DNA of 64,000 nt from Helicobacter typhlonius (lineage in GTDB: Bacteria > Campylobacterota > Campylobacteria > Campylobacterales > Helicobacteraceae), in the NCBI RefSeq assembly GCF_001460635.1, contig NZ_LN907858.1:930001-994000 (forward strand), read 5' to 3'. The position numbers and the translations under genes are program-made. Below are positions 1 through 8,207 of this stretch, in pieces (positions within the stretch are counted from its first letter, which is position 1; every line of letters starts with the position of its first letter). Under the pieces are notes generated by a model. The model had not been told where the DNA came from. It searched no databases and worked only from the letters and a program-made list of their open reading frames with translations.

Positions 1-412
1 TCAGCTTTTCACGTCACAAGATATTACCTTTTATCGTGAAAAATTTGCAGATATTAAAATTGTCGTGCATCCTGAATGCGACCCGAGTGTCGTAGAACTT
101 GCTGATTTTGTTGGCTCGACAAGTCAAATCATTGCTTATGTGCAAAATTTGCCTTTGGAGCAAAAAGTGGCAGTAGGCACAGAATTTAATCTTGTCAATC
201 GTTTGCGTCCTAAATATAATGGCAAACAAACAACCTTTGTCCTTAGCTCAAGTAAGCCTCAATGTCCCACAATGAATGAAACAACTCTTGAAGATGTGCG
301 TGATGTGCTTCTTGCTTTTGAAGATAATAAGCCTATTAATGAAGTGTTTTTGGATAATGAGATTCAAAAATGGGCAAAAATCGCCCTTGATAGAATGCTT
401 GAACTCTCTTAA
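1..412 (+). CDS. nadA: Quinolinate synthase NadA, 3' part
   Basis: NadA condenses iminoaspartate with dihydroxyacetone phosphate to give quinolinate, an early step of NAD synthesis, using a [4Fe-4S] cluster. The reading frame is open from base 2, so the gene begins before the window. The visible part carries HPECDPSVVELAD, GSTSQI, a VGTEFNLVNRL stretch and a C-terminal CPTMNETTLEDV segment, which is the usual NadA order with the last cluster cysteine in the CPTMN motif. It ends with TAA at 412. The next gene starts about 125 bases on with its own ribosome binding site. Family assignment is confident; the 5' end cannot be judged. Confidence 0.9.
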   Translation, partial: QLFTSQDITFYREKFADIKIVVHPECDPSVVELADFVGSTSQIIAYVQNLPLEQKVAVGTEFNLVNRLRPKYNGKQTTFVLSSSKPQCPTMNETTLEDVRDVLLAFEDNKPINEVFLDNEIQKWAKIALDRMLELS

Positions 413-538
413 AAAGATAAAAGTAATTTTACCTTTTGTAACATACTTTTTTAAACTTAGAAAAAAACAAAAATTAAAAATTATTCATTAAATAATTTTT
501 ATTAAAAATATAGTGTTCCAATTTTTTAAGGAGGATTT

Positions 539-1297
539 ATGCAGTTGAAATTTCTTAGAAACTTGTTGCTTTCTCTTGCATTTTTAGGCGCAATAACTTC
601 TTTAAGCCTTGCCGCTGATTGTGAAGAAACTAACTGCTCAAGCTTTCGCATAGGTGTGGGGGGAGCGTATCATACCTTAGATGGCAAAGGAGCAAATAAC
701 ATAAGTAGCACAGGTGGCTATCTCTCTTTTGCAGCACGTGGCACTCTCAAACAAAGGCTTATGAGCGAACTTAGCGGAAAAATAGGCGTAGGGAGCGCAA
801 AAGCAAGTGGAGCATACTTCGTAACTCTTGACGAAAAGCCTCTTTCAGTTTTTACAGAGGCTTCTTTTAAGATTGGTTTAAATATTTCAAGCAAACACCT
901 TCCTTTGTTTGTCAATGCTGTATATGGTTGGGATAATTTCTCTACAAATACAAAAGATAAAGGAGTGGGGCTTTCACGCGAATTAGGCGGGGTAGAGCTT
1001 GAAGGATTCTTACCTACTCGCAATAATTCAAAGATAGAATATCTCGTAGGTTACTATCATTTCTTTGCGGGAAATTATCTTTTGCAAAATGATGTAAGCT
1101 CAAAGCTTGGGGGTACAAACTATATGATTAAGGCAAGTTTGGGCTATGCGAGCAATATTACGCCAAATCTAGGATTTTATATTAAAGCTATTGGCAAATA
1201 TGAAAATATGAGCGATTCAAAACTCACAGCTACAAATGTTAATTATCCTGCAAGCACTAACTATGTGGGTATGATAGAGCTTGGGCTTGAATTATAA
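539..1297 (+). CDS. Helicobacter outer-membrane protein (beta-barrel)
   Basis: This is a 252-residue protein with a clear Sec signal peptide: a basic start, a hydrophobic stretch LLLSLAFLGAITSLSLA and probable cleavage before ADCEET. The rest alternates polar and aromatic residues in strand-like segments (LGYASNITPNLGFYIKA, MIELGLEL) and ends in a hydrophobic residue, as outer-membrane barrels do. The ATG follows AAGGAGG at the right spacing. It resembles the small Helicobacter outer-membrane protein family; the role (porin or structural protein) is unknown. It is probably monocistronic, since a strong hairpin follows at 1303-1333. Confidence 0.75.
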   Translation: MQLKFLRNLLLSLAFLGAITSLSLAADCEETNCSSFRIGVGGAYHTLDGKGANNISSTGGYLSFAARGTLKQRLMSELSGKIGVGSAKASGAYFVTLDEKPLSVFTEASFKIGLNISSKHLPLFVNAVYGWDNFSTNTKDKGVGLSRELGGVELEGFLPTRNNSKIEYLVGYYHFFAGNYLLQNDVSSKLGGTNYMIKASLGYASNITPNLGFYIKAIGKYENMSDSKLTATNVNYPASTNYVGMIELGLEL

Positions 1298-1302
1298 TAG
1301 AT

Positions 1303-1333
1303 TCTATAAGGATTAGAATCTAATCCTTATAGA
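1303..1333. terminator. Bidirectional hairpin between convergent genes
   Basis: An almost perfect palindrome with arms TCTATAAGGATTAGA and TCTAATCCTTATAGA around a single central base lies between the stop of the outer-membrane protein gene (plus) and the stop of tsaD (minus). Its place between convergent genes suggests a shared terminator, although neither side has a long T run. Confidence 0.6.
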
Positions 1334-1341
1334 CAAGATTC

Positions 1342-2424
1342 TTATTTCTCACAAAAATCAGTAGGCAAACTTTTAGGCGAGATTTGCGCTTCATCTATGG
1401 GTGTAAAATCTCCCCTTTTATAATGCTCTATGGCACACACGCCAATCATTGCTGCATTATCAGCACAAAAAGCAAGGTCAGCGAGATGAAGCTGTTTATT
1501 ATACTCCTCACAAAGCTCATTTAGGGTGGTGCGTAGGTATGTATTTGCACTTGCTCCTCCTACAATAGCAAAATGTTCTAAATCTTGTGCCTGCGCGCTT
1601 TGAAAATATAATCTTACTTTGCGCACGATATGTTCACACGCGCTTTGTTGGAATCCTGCACAGATACTTCCTCTATCTTTGGGGCTAAGAGGTTGGGGTA
1701 GAGCTTGAATGGCAAGTCTTACGGCATTTTTTAAACCCGAAAAGCTAAATTGTAGTTTTTGATTATGCAAAAGTGGCACAGGAAAATTATGAGGCGCAAT
1801 ATGTGGAAAGTCGCGCATAAAAGTTGTAGCATAAGATTCTATAATAGGACCACCCGGATAACCTAATCCCAAATATTTAGCTACTTTATCAAAGCTTTCC
1901 CCAAAGCTATCATCAAGGCTTTGAGCGATAAGGCTTATGGCATTAAAATCGCGCATATGGAGAATCTGTGTATGCCCGCCAGATACAAGCAAAATGCCAA
2001 GAGGTTGGGGTAGAGAGGTGTTTTTAGGGAGAATGGCTTGTATATCTGAAGTGGCTTTATGAATCAAAAGCGAATAAATATGTCCCTTAAGGTGATTAAC
2101 ACAAATAAGCGGCACTTGCAAACCAAGACAAAGTGCCTTTGCCATCATCAAACCTTCAATGAGTGTTACACTTAGTCCCGGACGCGTGGTTACCGCGACT
2201 GCTTTAATAGGAGATAAATCGTTATTGAGAAATGCTTTGAGCTTTTTTAGAATCTCTGGAAGTCTTTGAGCGTGAAGTCTTGAAGCAATTTCTGGCACAA
2301 TCCCACCATAAGTGCTATGTTCTTCATCTTGAGAAAGTTTGATATGATAAAGAAGCGAAGCATCATTAATGCTCGTTAGGGCAAGTGAGCTATCATCGCA
2401 GCTTGATTCTATGCTTAAGATCAT
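1342..2424 (-). CDS. tsaD: tRNA N6-adenosine threonylcarbamoyltransferase TsaD
   Basis: TsaD transfers the threonylcarbamoyl group from TC-AMP onto A37 of ANN-decoding tRNAs, with TsaB and TsaE. I start it at the ATG at 2424 (MILSIESSCDDSS), the conserved family N-terminus; an in-frame start 24 bases upstream would add eight residues that the family lacks. It gives about 360 residues. The metal-binding HLKGH motif (His111 and His115) and the SGGHTQI nucleotide loop are present, as is the C-terminal ADNAAMIG segment. It converges with the outer-membrane protein gene and diverges from the agmatine deiminase gene at 2490. Confidence 0.95.
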   Translation of the reverse strand: MILSIESSCDDSSLALTSINDASLLYHIKLSQDEEHSTYGGIVPEIASRLHAQRLPEILKKLKAFLNNDLSPIKAVAVTTRPGLSVTLIEGLMMAKALCLGLQVPLICVNHLKGHIYSLLIHKATSDIQAILPKNTSLPQPLGILLVSGGHTQILHMRDFNAISLIAQSLDDSFGESFDKVAKYLGLGYPGGPIIESYATTFMRDFPHIAPHNFPVPLLHNQKLQFSFSGLKNAVRLAIQALPQPLSPKDRGSICAGFQQSACEHIVRKVRLYFQSAQAQDLEHFAIVGGASANTYLRTTLNELCEEYNKQLHLADLAFCADNAAMIGVCAIEHYKRGDFTPIDEAQISPKSLPTDFCEK

Positions 2425-2489
2425 AAGCAAATTCCTTAAAAATTCCAAAGTATGCTAAGATTATACATAAGAAGTTTAAAGGATTATCT

Positions 2490-3599
2490 ATGAAAAAAAT
2501 CAAATATAGACTTAAGGCGGAATGGGAGGAACAAATAGCTATATTAATGGCTTTTCCGCACAAAAATAGCGATTGGGCAATACATATTGAGGTAGCTCGA
2601 GAATGTTTTGTGCGTATTATAGAGCAGATTCTATATTTTGAATCAGTAATACTTTGTGTGGATATTAATGATGATGAGGGAATGGCATTATTGCACACAC
2701 ATTTTAAAAAACATATTACATTTGCTCAAAATGAGACATTTAAATCGTATAATCAACAATATGGGCTTCATATTGTTCGTGTGCCCACAAATGATACTTG
2801 GGCGAGGGATTTTGGAGGTATTAGCGTGGAAGCAGAGGGGGGCATAGCCCTATTTGATTTTGTCTTTAATGGTTGGGGGCTAAAATATCCTGCAAATTAT
2901 GACAATCAAATTACGCAAAATATTGTTTGTGAAGCTTTCAAAAATACTCATTTATCGCCACTTGTAAAAAGAATTTTTTCATCTTATCGTCCCATAAAAA
3001 CTGATATGATTCTTGAGGGTGGCAGTATAGAAAGCAATGGGGCAGGGGTATTGCTTACTAATACACAATGTCTCCTTGAAAAAAATCGCAATCCTCATCT
3101 TAGCCAAGATGAAATAGAATCTAAGCTTAGAGAGTATTTTGGATTAGATTCTGTATTGTGGCTTACACAAGGCTATCTTGCAGGAGATGATACAGATAGT
3201 CATATTGACACACTAGCGCGTTTTATTAGTGAGGATACGATTGCTTACATCACTTGTGATGATAGGCAAGATGAGCATTTTGAATCTCTTAAGAGTATGG
3301 AGGCGGAACTACGCGCTTTAAAACAATCTAATGGAGAGCCATATAAGCTTATTCCTCTGCCTTTTACAAAGGCTATCTATGATGAGCAAGGACAAAGGCT
3401 ACCTGCAAGTTATGCGAATTTTTTGTTTGTCAATGGGGGCTTGCTCGTGCCAACTTATAGGGATAAAAATGACGCAAAAGCACTTGAGATTCTAAGCAAA
3501 GCATTGCCAAAGCATAGGGTAGTGGGCGTGGATTGTCGCTCACTCATTCTATGGCACGGCAGTTTGCATTGTGTCAGTATGCAGGTGTATGGCTCATAA
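2490..3599 (+). CDS. aguA: Agmatine deiminase (porphyromonas-type peptidyl-arginine deiminase family)
   Basis: The 369-residue protein belongs to the guanidino-group modifying superfamily and most likely converts agmatine to N-carbamoylputrescine and ammonia in polyamine metabolism. Visible motifs are NDTWARDFGGI (about residues 100-110), LEGGSIESNG, GDDTDSHID with the catalytic His, and a C-terminal GSLHCVSMQ in which Cys361 is the expected nucleophile. AAAGG precedes the ATG. The 3' end overlaps the stop of the convergent FkbM gene by six bases. The family is certain; agmatine as substrate is inferred from close relatives, and a free-arginine or peptidyl-arginine deiminase is the alternative. 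Confidence 0.85.
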   Translation: MKKIKYRLKAEWEEQIAILMAFPHKNSDWAIHIEVARECFVRIIEQILYFESVILCVDINDDEGMALLHTHFKKHITFAQNETFKSYNQQYGLHIVRVPTNDTWARDFGGISVEAEGGIALFDFVFNGWGLKYPANYDNQITQNIVCEAFKNTHLSPLVKRIFSSYRPIKTDMILEGGSIESNGAGVLLTNTQCLLEKNRNPHLSQDEIESKLREYFGLDSVLWLTQGYLAGDDTDSHIDTLARFISEDTIAYITCDDRQDEHFESLKSMEAELRALKQSNGEPYKLIPLPFTKAIYDEQGQRLPASYANFLFVNGGLLVPTYRDKNDAKALEILSKALPKHRVVGVDCRSLILWHGSLHCVSMQVYGS

Positions 3600-4746
3600 T
3601 ATTTCGCAAAATAATCCTGTTTCTACTGAAATAGTATAATCAATAGGCTTATGTATAGAAAAAGTATAGCCGAGATTCCACGATTCTATCAAAGGCTTAA
3701 TCTCAAAGAAATCATTTAAGGAGTGATAAATACTATAAATAAGCATTGTAGGTTTTTGAGTGCAAATAGTCTCTTTTGCGCCCTTTAAAAACTCCATTTC
3801 AAAGCCTTCAATATCTACTTTAATAAAACCTACTTGAATCTTGTGCTCTGCTACATAGCTATCAAGGGTAATGATTTCTACCTCCTCATTTTCATCTTTA
3901 TCATTTGCGTGTGGGGAGGGATTAAAAGATGAAGAACCACCATTAACACTAATTGTCATTTTGCTTGGTGCGCTCCCTAAAGCTTTTTTCACAGGCACAA
4001 TACGTGCAGCCTTATTTATTGCAATAGTTTCAAGCATAAGTTCATAATTTTGTGTCGTAGCCTCAAAGCTATGCACTTTATTGTGAGTGTATTCTTGTAA
4101 GATGAGGGCACTATCCCCGATATATCCACCTACATCAATAATATCCTTATCTTTTAAAGAATCTAAATTTTTAAGCTTATCTAAGCCGTGCCGATACCAA
4201 AAAACTTCAATGCCGTGTCGCTTGGGTAGGAAATAACCATTCCAACAATACAGATTTGGCGCGATATGAAAGATATTTGGGAAAAAGTCATTTTGTAGCG
4301 AATCTAATGCTTCCACCTCTTTTTTTGAAAGAGCAAAATATAACTTCAAAGGGTGTGCGTCTGCCTCTAATGTGCGTGAAATGATACGATAAATTAAATC
4401 TGTGCTTTCTTTATCCAAACCTTGCGTAAGGTGTATAATTCTTTCTGTTGATGAAGTTTCTTTAAGTGTAGGGATAGAATCTTGAAACCAAAGATTTAGA
4501 TAAATATGATGAAAACGGAGTAGTTTTTTGTAATTTTTCGTCTTTCTTACTTTAATACCACAGATTCTAAGCGTATAGTCTAATATTATCCTCCCCCGTA
4601 GCATTATAAGCATTGCGGTAGGTTTTCTTTTGGATGATAAGTGGAAAATTAAAAACAAGCAGAGAGATCACATTGTTTTTATGCACAAGCGGGAAGCGAC
4701 ATACCTTACGCACAAGAGTAGCGTTTGTATAATCATAAAATTTCAT
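3594..4746 (-). pseudogene. FkbM-family SAM-dependent methyltransferase, frameshifted near the N-terminus
   Basis: The main frame (codons up to about 4658) encodes an FkbM methyltransferase: DVGGYIGDSAL is the SAM-binding glycine loop, followed by HSFEATTQNYELM, an EEVEIITLDSY segment and FIKVDIEGFEMEFLKGA. Such enzymes methylate sugars or small molecules. No good ribosome site serves that frame. A strong one (AAAGGAGCAAAG then ATG at 4746) opens another frame, MKFYDYTNATLVRK, that reads to a stop at 4567. Removing one base in the overlap, for example in the GGGGG run at about 4592-4596, joins both into about 383 residues. The start lies 23 bases after the restored stop of the DJ-1 gene, so the two form an operon. 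It could be decay, phase variation on a very short tract, or a sequence error. Confidence 0.75.
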
Positions 4747-4769
4747 CTTTGCTCCTTTGATGTTTCTTA

Positions 4770-5343
4770 TTAAAGAGAAGCTAAATGTGCTTTTAGGGTA
4801 GGGAAGCACAATTCATTGGCAAGTGCTTCTACTTTTTCATTGCCGCATAACTCACGCACTATTTCAAGTGCAAAAACTGAAGCGGTGGCGGGTGCGGTGG
4901 AAGTGAAGAATATTGCCACTTTTGACAACAGCGGTATCTTTTCTATTTTTATTACTCATTTCAGCCTCACAGCCCGGATAGCAAGTAAATTCACCCTCAA
5001 GCACACCTGCCTTGTCTAACACAATAGGGGAGGCACAAATCGCCGCTATGAGCTTTTGCTCTTGCTTGAAAGTTGTCAGCCACAATTTGATAAGCTCGTT
5101 ATTGGCAAGATTTTGCATACCAACATAGCCTCCAGCCAACACAATAGCGTGAAAATCAGCATATTCTAGCTCGGGTAGGACAGAATCCGCTTCAATCACA
5201 ATATGATGCGCTCCCAAAACGCGTTTATGTGAATCAAGACTTGCGAGTGCCACACGCACACCTGCACGGCGCAAAATATCCACCACGGATACTAGCTCAA
5301 TCTCCTCAAATCCCTTAGCAATCGGCACTAAAACATTTTTCAT
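4770..5343 (-). pseudogene. DJ-1/PfpI family protein, frameshifted near the C-terminus
   Basis: The start is the ATG at 5343 (MKNVLVPIAKGFEEIE), with AAGGAGA eight bases upstream. The DJ-1/ThiJ fold is plain: FEEIELVSVVDILRRAG, VLAGGYVGMQNLA and AAICASPIVLDKAG with the nucleophilic cysteine. After VVKSGNI the frame runs into a stop at 4864. One base further along, the sequence encodes FFTSTAPATASVFALEIV followed by about 25 more residues, the normal DJ-1 C-terminus, ending at 4770. One surplus base near 4908-4915 explains the break. The restored length, about 190 residues, equals that of DJ-1. These proteins act as chaperones or glyoxalase-like stress enzymes; the role here is not known. Confidence 0.8.
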
Positions 5344-5461
5344 TTCCAAGTCTCCTTGATTTTTGACTTCATTTTTCACGCATTATAGCATTAAAATATA
5401 ATATTTTATGGCACAAAGCAAGAGAGGAATATAAAGATGGGTATTTTGGGGTTTATATAAA

Positions 5462-5492
5462 AAAGTTTGAAAAGTATAGTTTTCATAACTAA
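5462..5492. other. difH-like XerH recombination site
   Basis: Just upstream of xerH lies an imperfect inverted repeat: AGTTTGAAAAG, a TAT centre, then AGTTTTCATAACT (5464-5490). Read on the minus strand it is AGTTATGAAAAC, TATAC, TTTTCAAACT, which agrees with my memory of the difH consensus of Helicobacter and Campylobacter, where the site sits beside xerH. XerH resolves chromosome dimers here. The site would mark the replication terminus region. The match is from memory, not from a search. Confidence 0.75.
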
Positions 5493-5537
5493 AATATGAT
5501 ACAATCCACAACAACAACTCAAAAAAAGAGGCTCAAT

Positions 5538-6635
5538 GTGAAATACCCACTCAATTATAAAGACCATTTTAATGCGACATTGCTGTTTTGGATTACACGA
5601 TTTATCCGCTATAAGCTCACCACGCTTTCTAATCACCAAGTCTATGACAAAGAGAATGTGCTTGAAGCGATTAATCTCTTAAGTAATGATGAGATACTTT
5701 CCATTGAAGCGCTAGATTCTATCTGCAAGAGTGTGCGTAAAGCCGGAATGATAGGGATAAACACCTACTCTACCCCGCTACTTAAGCTCTACATATTTCT
5801 TACCCAAAGCAGAATCCCCGCTCTTAAGAAAATGGAGGAGATTGACGAGGAGGTTTTAAGCGATTTTTTAAGCGTGGAGACAAGCACCCTCTCAAATGCA
5901 AGTAAGAAAAATTATCGTATTGCGCTCATTGGGCTTTTTGGCTATATTGATAAGCAAAATGAGAGTGAGGGCAGCTCGTATGTGTATGACATCACGCTTA
6001 AAATTAGTGCGCTGCAGGGCAAAGCAGGAGCGAAGCTCCCTGCGTATTTGAGCCAAGATGAGCTAGAACACTTTTTGAAAGCCATTGATGAGGCGCAGCT
6101 TGGAGCAAAGGTTACAGCGCGTAATAAGCTCATTATCAAACTCATCGTCTATACCGGAATCCGCGTGAGCGAAGCACTCAATCTCCGCAGAAAAGATATT
6201 TTTCCACATCTTGACTACTATCTTGTGCAGATTCGGGGTAAGGGCAATAAGCCACGTGTGGTGATGATAAGTCAAAGCCATATCCAAAGCCTACTTGATT
6301 CGTGGCTTACGCAACGCCCAAGCTTCGCTCCTAAGCACGATTTGCTTTTTTGTAATGCAAAAGGCGAGGCACTCACGCAAAGCTATATTTATAGAAATGT
6401 GGAAAATATCCTCTTACAAGCGGGAATCCGCAAGGAAAAAAATGGAGCGCATATGCTGCGCCACTCCTTTGCCACCCTGCTCTATCAGCAAAAACACGAT
6501 TTGGTGATGGTGCAAGAAGCATTGGGACATTCGGATTTAAACACAAGTAGAATCTATACGCATTTTGATAGCGAGCGACTCCGCGAAGTCGCTGAAGTAA
6601 TGGATAATCTTAACAAAAAGGAGAATCATCAATGA
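5538..6635 (+). CDS. xerH: Tyrosine recombinase XerH
   Basis: XerH is the single Xer recombinase of epsilon-proteobacteria and resolves chromosome dimers at difH. The frame is open from an ATG at 5496, but I prefer the GTG at 5538: AAAGAGG lies six bases before it, and the product then begins MKYPLNYKD and aligns with the N-terminus of H. pylori XerH as I remember it. This gives about 365 residues. Catalytic residues are visible: Arg in TGIRVSEAL, Lys in RGKGNKPR, the HMLRHSFAT box, His in LGHSDLN and the nucleophilic Tyr in RIYTHF. Its stop overlaps the start of the PAP2 gene (ATGA), so the two are coupled. Confidence 0.93.
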   Translation: MKYPLNYKDHFNATLLFWITRFIRYKLTTLSNHQVYDKENVLEAINLLSNDEILSIEALDSICKSVRKAGMIGINTYSTPLLKLYIFLTQSRIPALKKMEEIDEEVLSDFLSVETSTLSNASKKNYRIALIGLFGYIDKQNESEGSSYVYDITLKISALQGKAGAKLPAYLSQDELEHFLKAIDEAQLGAKVTARNKLIIKLIVYTGIRVSEALNLRRKDIFPHLDYYLVQIRGKGNKPRVVMISQSHIQSLLDSWLTQRPSFAPKHDLLFCNAKGEALTQSYIYRNVENILLQAGIRKEKNGAHMLRHSFATLLYQQKHDLVMVQEALGHSDLNTSRIYTHFDSERLREVAEVMDNLNKKENHQ

Positions 6636-7192
6636 ATAGATTTATAAAATCAAATATGCAACATAATCTTGTAATCTGTCTTATTGGTATATTTGCACTT
6701 GGATTGTGGCTCTATGATAAAGTCGTATATGGCGATGTATTTCGCCTTATGCTTGTCGCACTTGGGCTTTTTTGGTTTATTCAAAAGCAATTTCAGCACT
6801 TGAAATATCTCATCATCGTGGCAATAGTAATTTTAGGCATAGCCTTTGCGTGTAAGCTACTTTTTGCTTATCTCGCTCATCATTATGGTGATATAGAGTG
6901 GTTACAAGGCATACTAGAAATTGCTAAACGCCCTATTAATGGAAAGTTTAAAGGATTCCCAAGCGGACATACCACAGCTGCTTTTACAACGTCTGCGTTG
7001 ATGTGGCACTTTATGGGTAAGAAATGGGGTATATTTGCTTTTATTTTAGCTTGTTTTGTGGGATATTCGCGTATTTTGAGCTTATGGCATACGCCTTTAC
7101 AAGTTTTAGCAGGAGCTATTCTTGGCTTTATAGGGAGTTTGATACTCATTTATTGTATTGATAAATATTTTAAAAAATATATTGACAAATAG
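6632..7192 (+). CDS. PAP2-family membrane phosphatase
   Basis: The 186-residue integral membrane protein has about five hydrophobic segments and a PAP2 core: AKRPINGKFKGFPSGHTTAAF (motifs one and two, with the PSGH catalytic His) and GYSRILSLWHTPLQVLAG (motif three). Relatives remove phosphates from lipid A, phosphatidylglycerophosphate or undecaprenyl pyrophosphate. In motif three the usual aspartate of SRx5Hx3D is Gln, and the lysine of KX6RP is not at its expected place, so the activity or the substrate may be unusual. The start codon overlaps the xerH stop. Its last codons contain the -35 box of the tmRNA promoter. Confidence 0.8.
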   Translation: MNRFIKSNMQHNLVICLIGIFALGLWLYDKVVYGDVFRLMLVALGLFWFIQKQFQHLKYLIIVAIVILGIAFACKLLFAYLAHHYGDIEWLQGILEIAKRPINGKFKGFPSGHTTAAFTTSALMWHFMGKKWGIFAFILACFVGYSRILSLWHTPLQVLAGAILGFIGSLILIYCIDKYFKKYIDK

Positions 7193-7211
7193 CGTGAAAA
7201 AAAAATATAAT
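7182..7211 (+). promoter_or_regulatory. Consensus sigma-70-type promoter of the tmRNA gene
   Basis: TTGACA at 7182-7187 and TATAAT at 7206-7211 are both perfect boxes, 18 bases apart. The predicted transcript start falls near 7218, shortly before the mature 5' end of tmRNA at 7234. The -35 box overlaps the end of the PAP2 gene. Confidence 0.8.
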
Positions 7212-7233
7212 TCGCACCCTATCCACATCTTAT

Positions 7234-7597
7234 GGGGCTGATTGGCTTTCGACAGGAATGAAGAGGCTTAGGTGCATGTGAGCCGGCACGCTCTCAAACT
7301 ACCACATTTTTTAAACGCAAACAACGCAAATTACGCTCCAGCTTACGCAAGAGTCGCGTAAGTTTATCGCTTTTTGGAGCCGAGCATAGTATTTCTTTCT
7401 AGCGGAAAGCTATCCTCGTCATCTTTGCTAGATGCTCTTTTGCTTTTACCTATGGCAAGGGAAAAGATTTAGGTTGCTTGTGGATTCTATCTTGGGACAT
7501 TGGATAGCCACAAAAAGACTTCAATGTCTGCTAAACATGTAGATTCTTAAGAAGCTCTCATTTTTGGACTGGGGTTCGACTCCCCACAGCTCCACCA
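7234..7597 (+). ncRNA. ssrA: Transfer-messenger RNA (ssrA)
   Basis: tmRNA rescues stalled ribosomes and tags the nascent peptide for proteolysis. The 5' end GGGGCUGAUUGGCUUUCGAC pairs with the 3' end CAGCUCC-ACCA to make the alanine-tRNA-like acceptor stem, and GGGGUUCGACUCCCC is the T arm; CCA is encoded. The tag reading frame runs from a GCA resume codon at 7317 to the TAA at 7359-7361 and encodes ANNANYAPAYARVA. The length of 364 bases is normal. A near-consensus promoter lies directly upstream. An SspB-like protein gene is present at 27.1 kb. Confidence 0.97.
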
Positions 7598-7832
7598 TAA
7601 TTTCTCTATTTTGTATTAAGATTCAAAGTTATAAAGCTTTTAATTGCTATGATGCGTTTTACAAGATAAGGCGTGGAAAAGATAAAGCACAAACCAAAGA
7701 AATAATTTAGTAAGGTTTGTGATATAGGCAAACAAGAAAGGCGCAATATTGTGTAAGAATTTAATACCTAAAATAAATAAGCCATAAAATTTCTTGGTAA
7801 TATGCGCATTTGGCAGGGCATTTCACCTTGCT

Positions 7833-8024
7833 TTAGTGAATCTGGGCTGCTTTTCGGATTCTATATGCCTTTGAGCGACAAGCACTTGAGCAAGTTTTTG
7901 CACTTTTGCTTCCAATAAATGGTTTATGGCACACCTGGCAATCTTTTTTTGCTTTATCAAGACTTTTAAGCAATGATACGACTTCACTATGAGAAAGTGA
8001 ATGCTTACAATAAGGACATTCCAT
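7833..8024 (-). CDS. Small zinc-ribbon-like protein, 63 residues
   Basis: The protein starts MECPYCKHSL and contains two cysteine pairs, CPYC and CQVC, then TCSSAC, and a basic C-terminus (RSKAYRIRK). The second half (CQVCHKPFIGSKSAKTCSSAC) looks like a treble-clef or zinc-ribbon knuckle, with one coordination site made by CxxC plus CxxxC. AAAGGAG five bases before the ATG at 8024 supports translation. It sits alone between tmRNA and the receptor genes, divergent from the receptor. Nucleic-acid binding is a guess from the basic tail. I do not recognise a named family. Confidence 0.65.
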   Translation of the reverse strand: MECPYCKHSLSHSEVVSLLKSLDKAKKDCQVCHKPFIGSKSAKTCSSACRSKAYRIRKAAQIH

Positions 8025-8120
8025 AAAAACTCCTTTGTCTTTAAGAGATTGATTATTATCACAGCTACTTAAATTACATTATGATAGTAACAAAAAAATG
8101 CTACAAAAATGTAAAAAAAA

Positions 8121-8158
8121 ATATTTTATAAAATATAACACTACATTTTATAAAATGT
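8121..8158. promoter_or_regulatory. Two tandem 16-bp palindromes upstream of the first TonB receptor
   Basis: ATATTTTATAAAATAT (8121-8136) and ACATTTTATAAAATGT (8143-8158) are each perfect palindromes sharing the core ATTTTATAAAAT. Their centres are 22 bases apart, two helical turns, so dimers would bind on the same face of the DNA. They lie 50-87 bases before the receptor start and could cover its promoter. This suggests a metal-responsive repressor site (Fur, Zur or NikR class); which regulator is unknown, and the arms are pure AT-rich sequence. Confidence 0.55.
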
Positions 8159-8207
8159 GATAGACTCCACGCTTCATTTTGCATATTTTATTCTAAAGGT
8201 TTTGACA

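Noticed and set aside
276-491. Overlapping plus-strand frame within and after nadA
   Set aside because: It lies in the wrong frame of a clear NadA sequence and has no ribosome site.
5406-5639. Minus-strand 77-residue frame over the difH-like site and xerH start
   Set aside because: It overlaps the xerH 5' region, has an odd composition and no ribosome site.
7823-8062. A 79-residue minus-strand frame overlapping the zinc protein
   Set aside because: It is another frame of the same DNA; the 63-residue frame has the ribosome site and the cysteine motifs.
8157-8207. GTG start of receptor 1 at 8157
   Set aside because: It lies inside the 16-bp palindrome, has no ribosome site and would put 17 residues before the signal peptide. 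The ATG at 8208 fits better.
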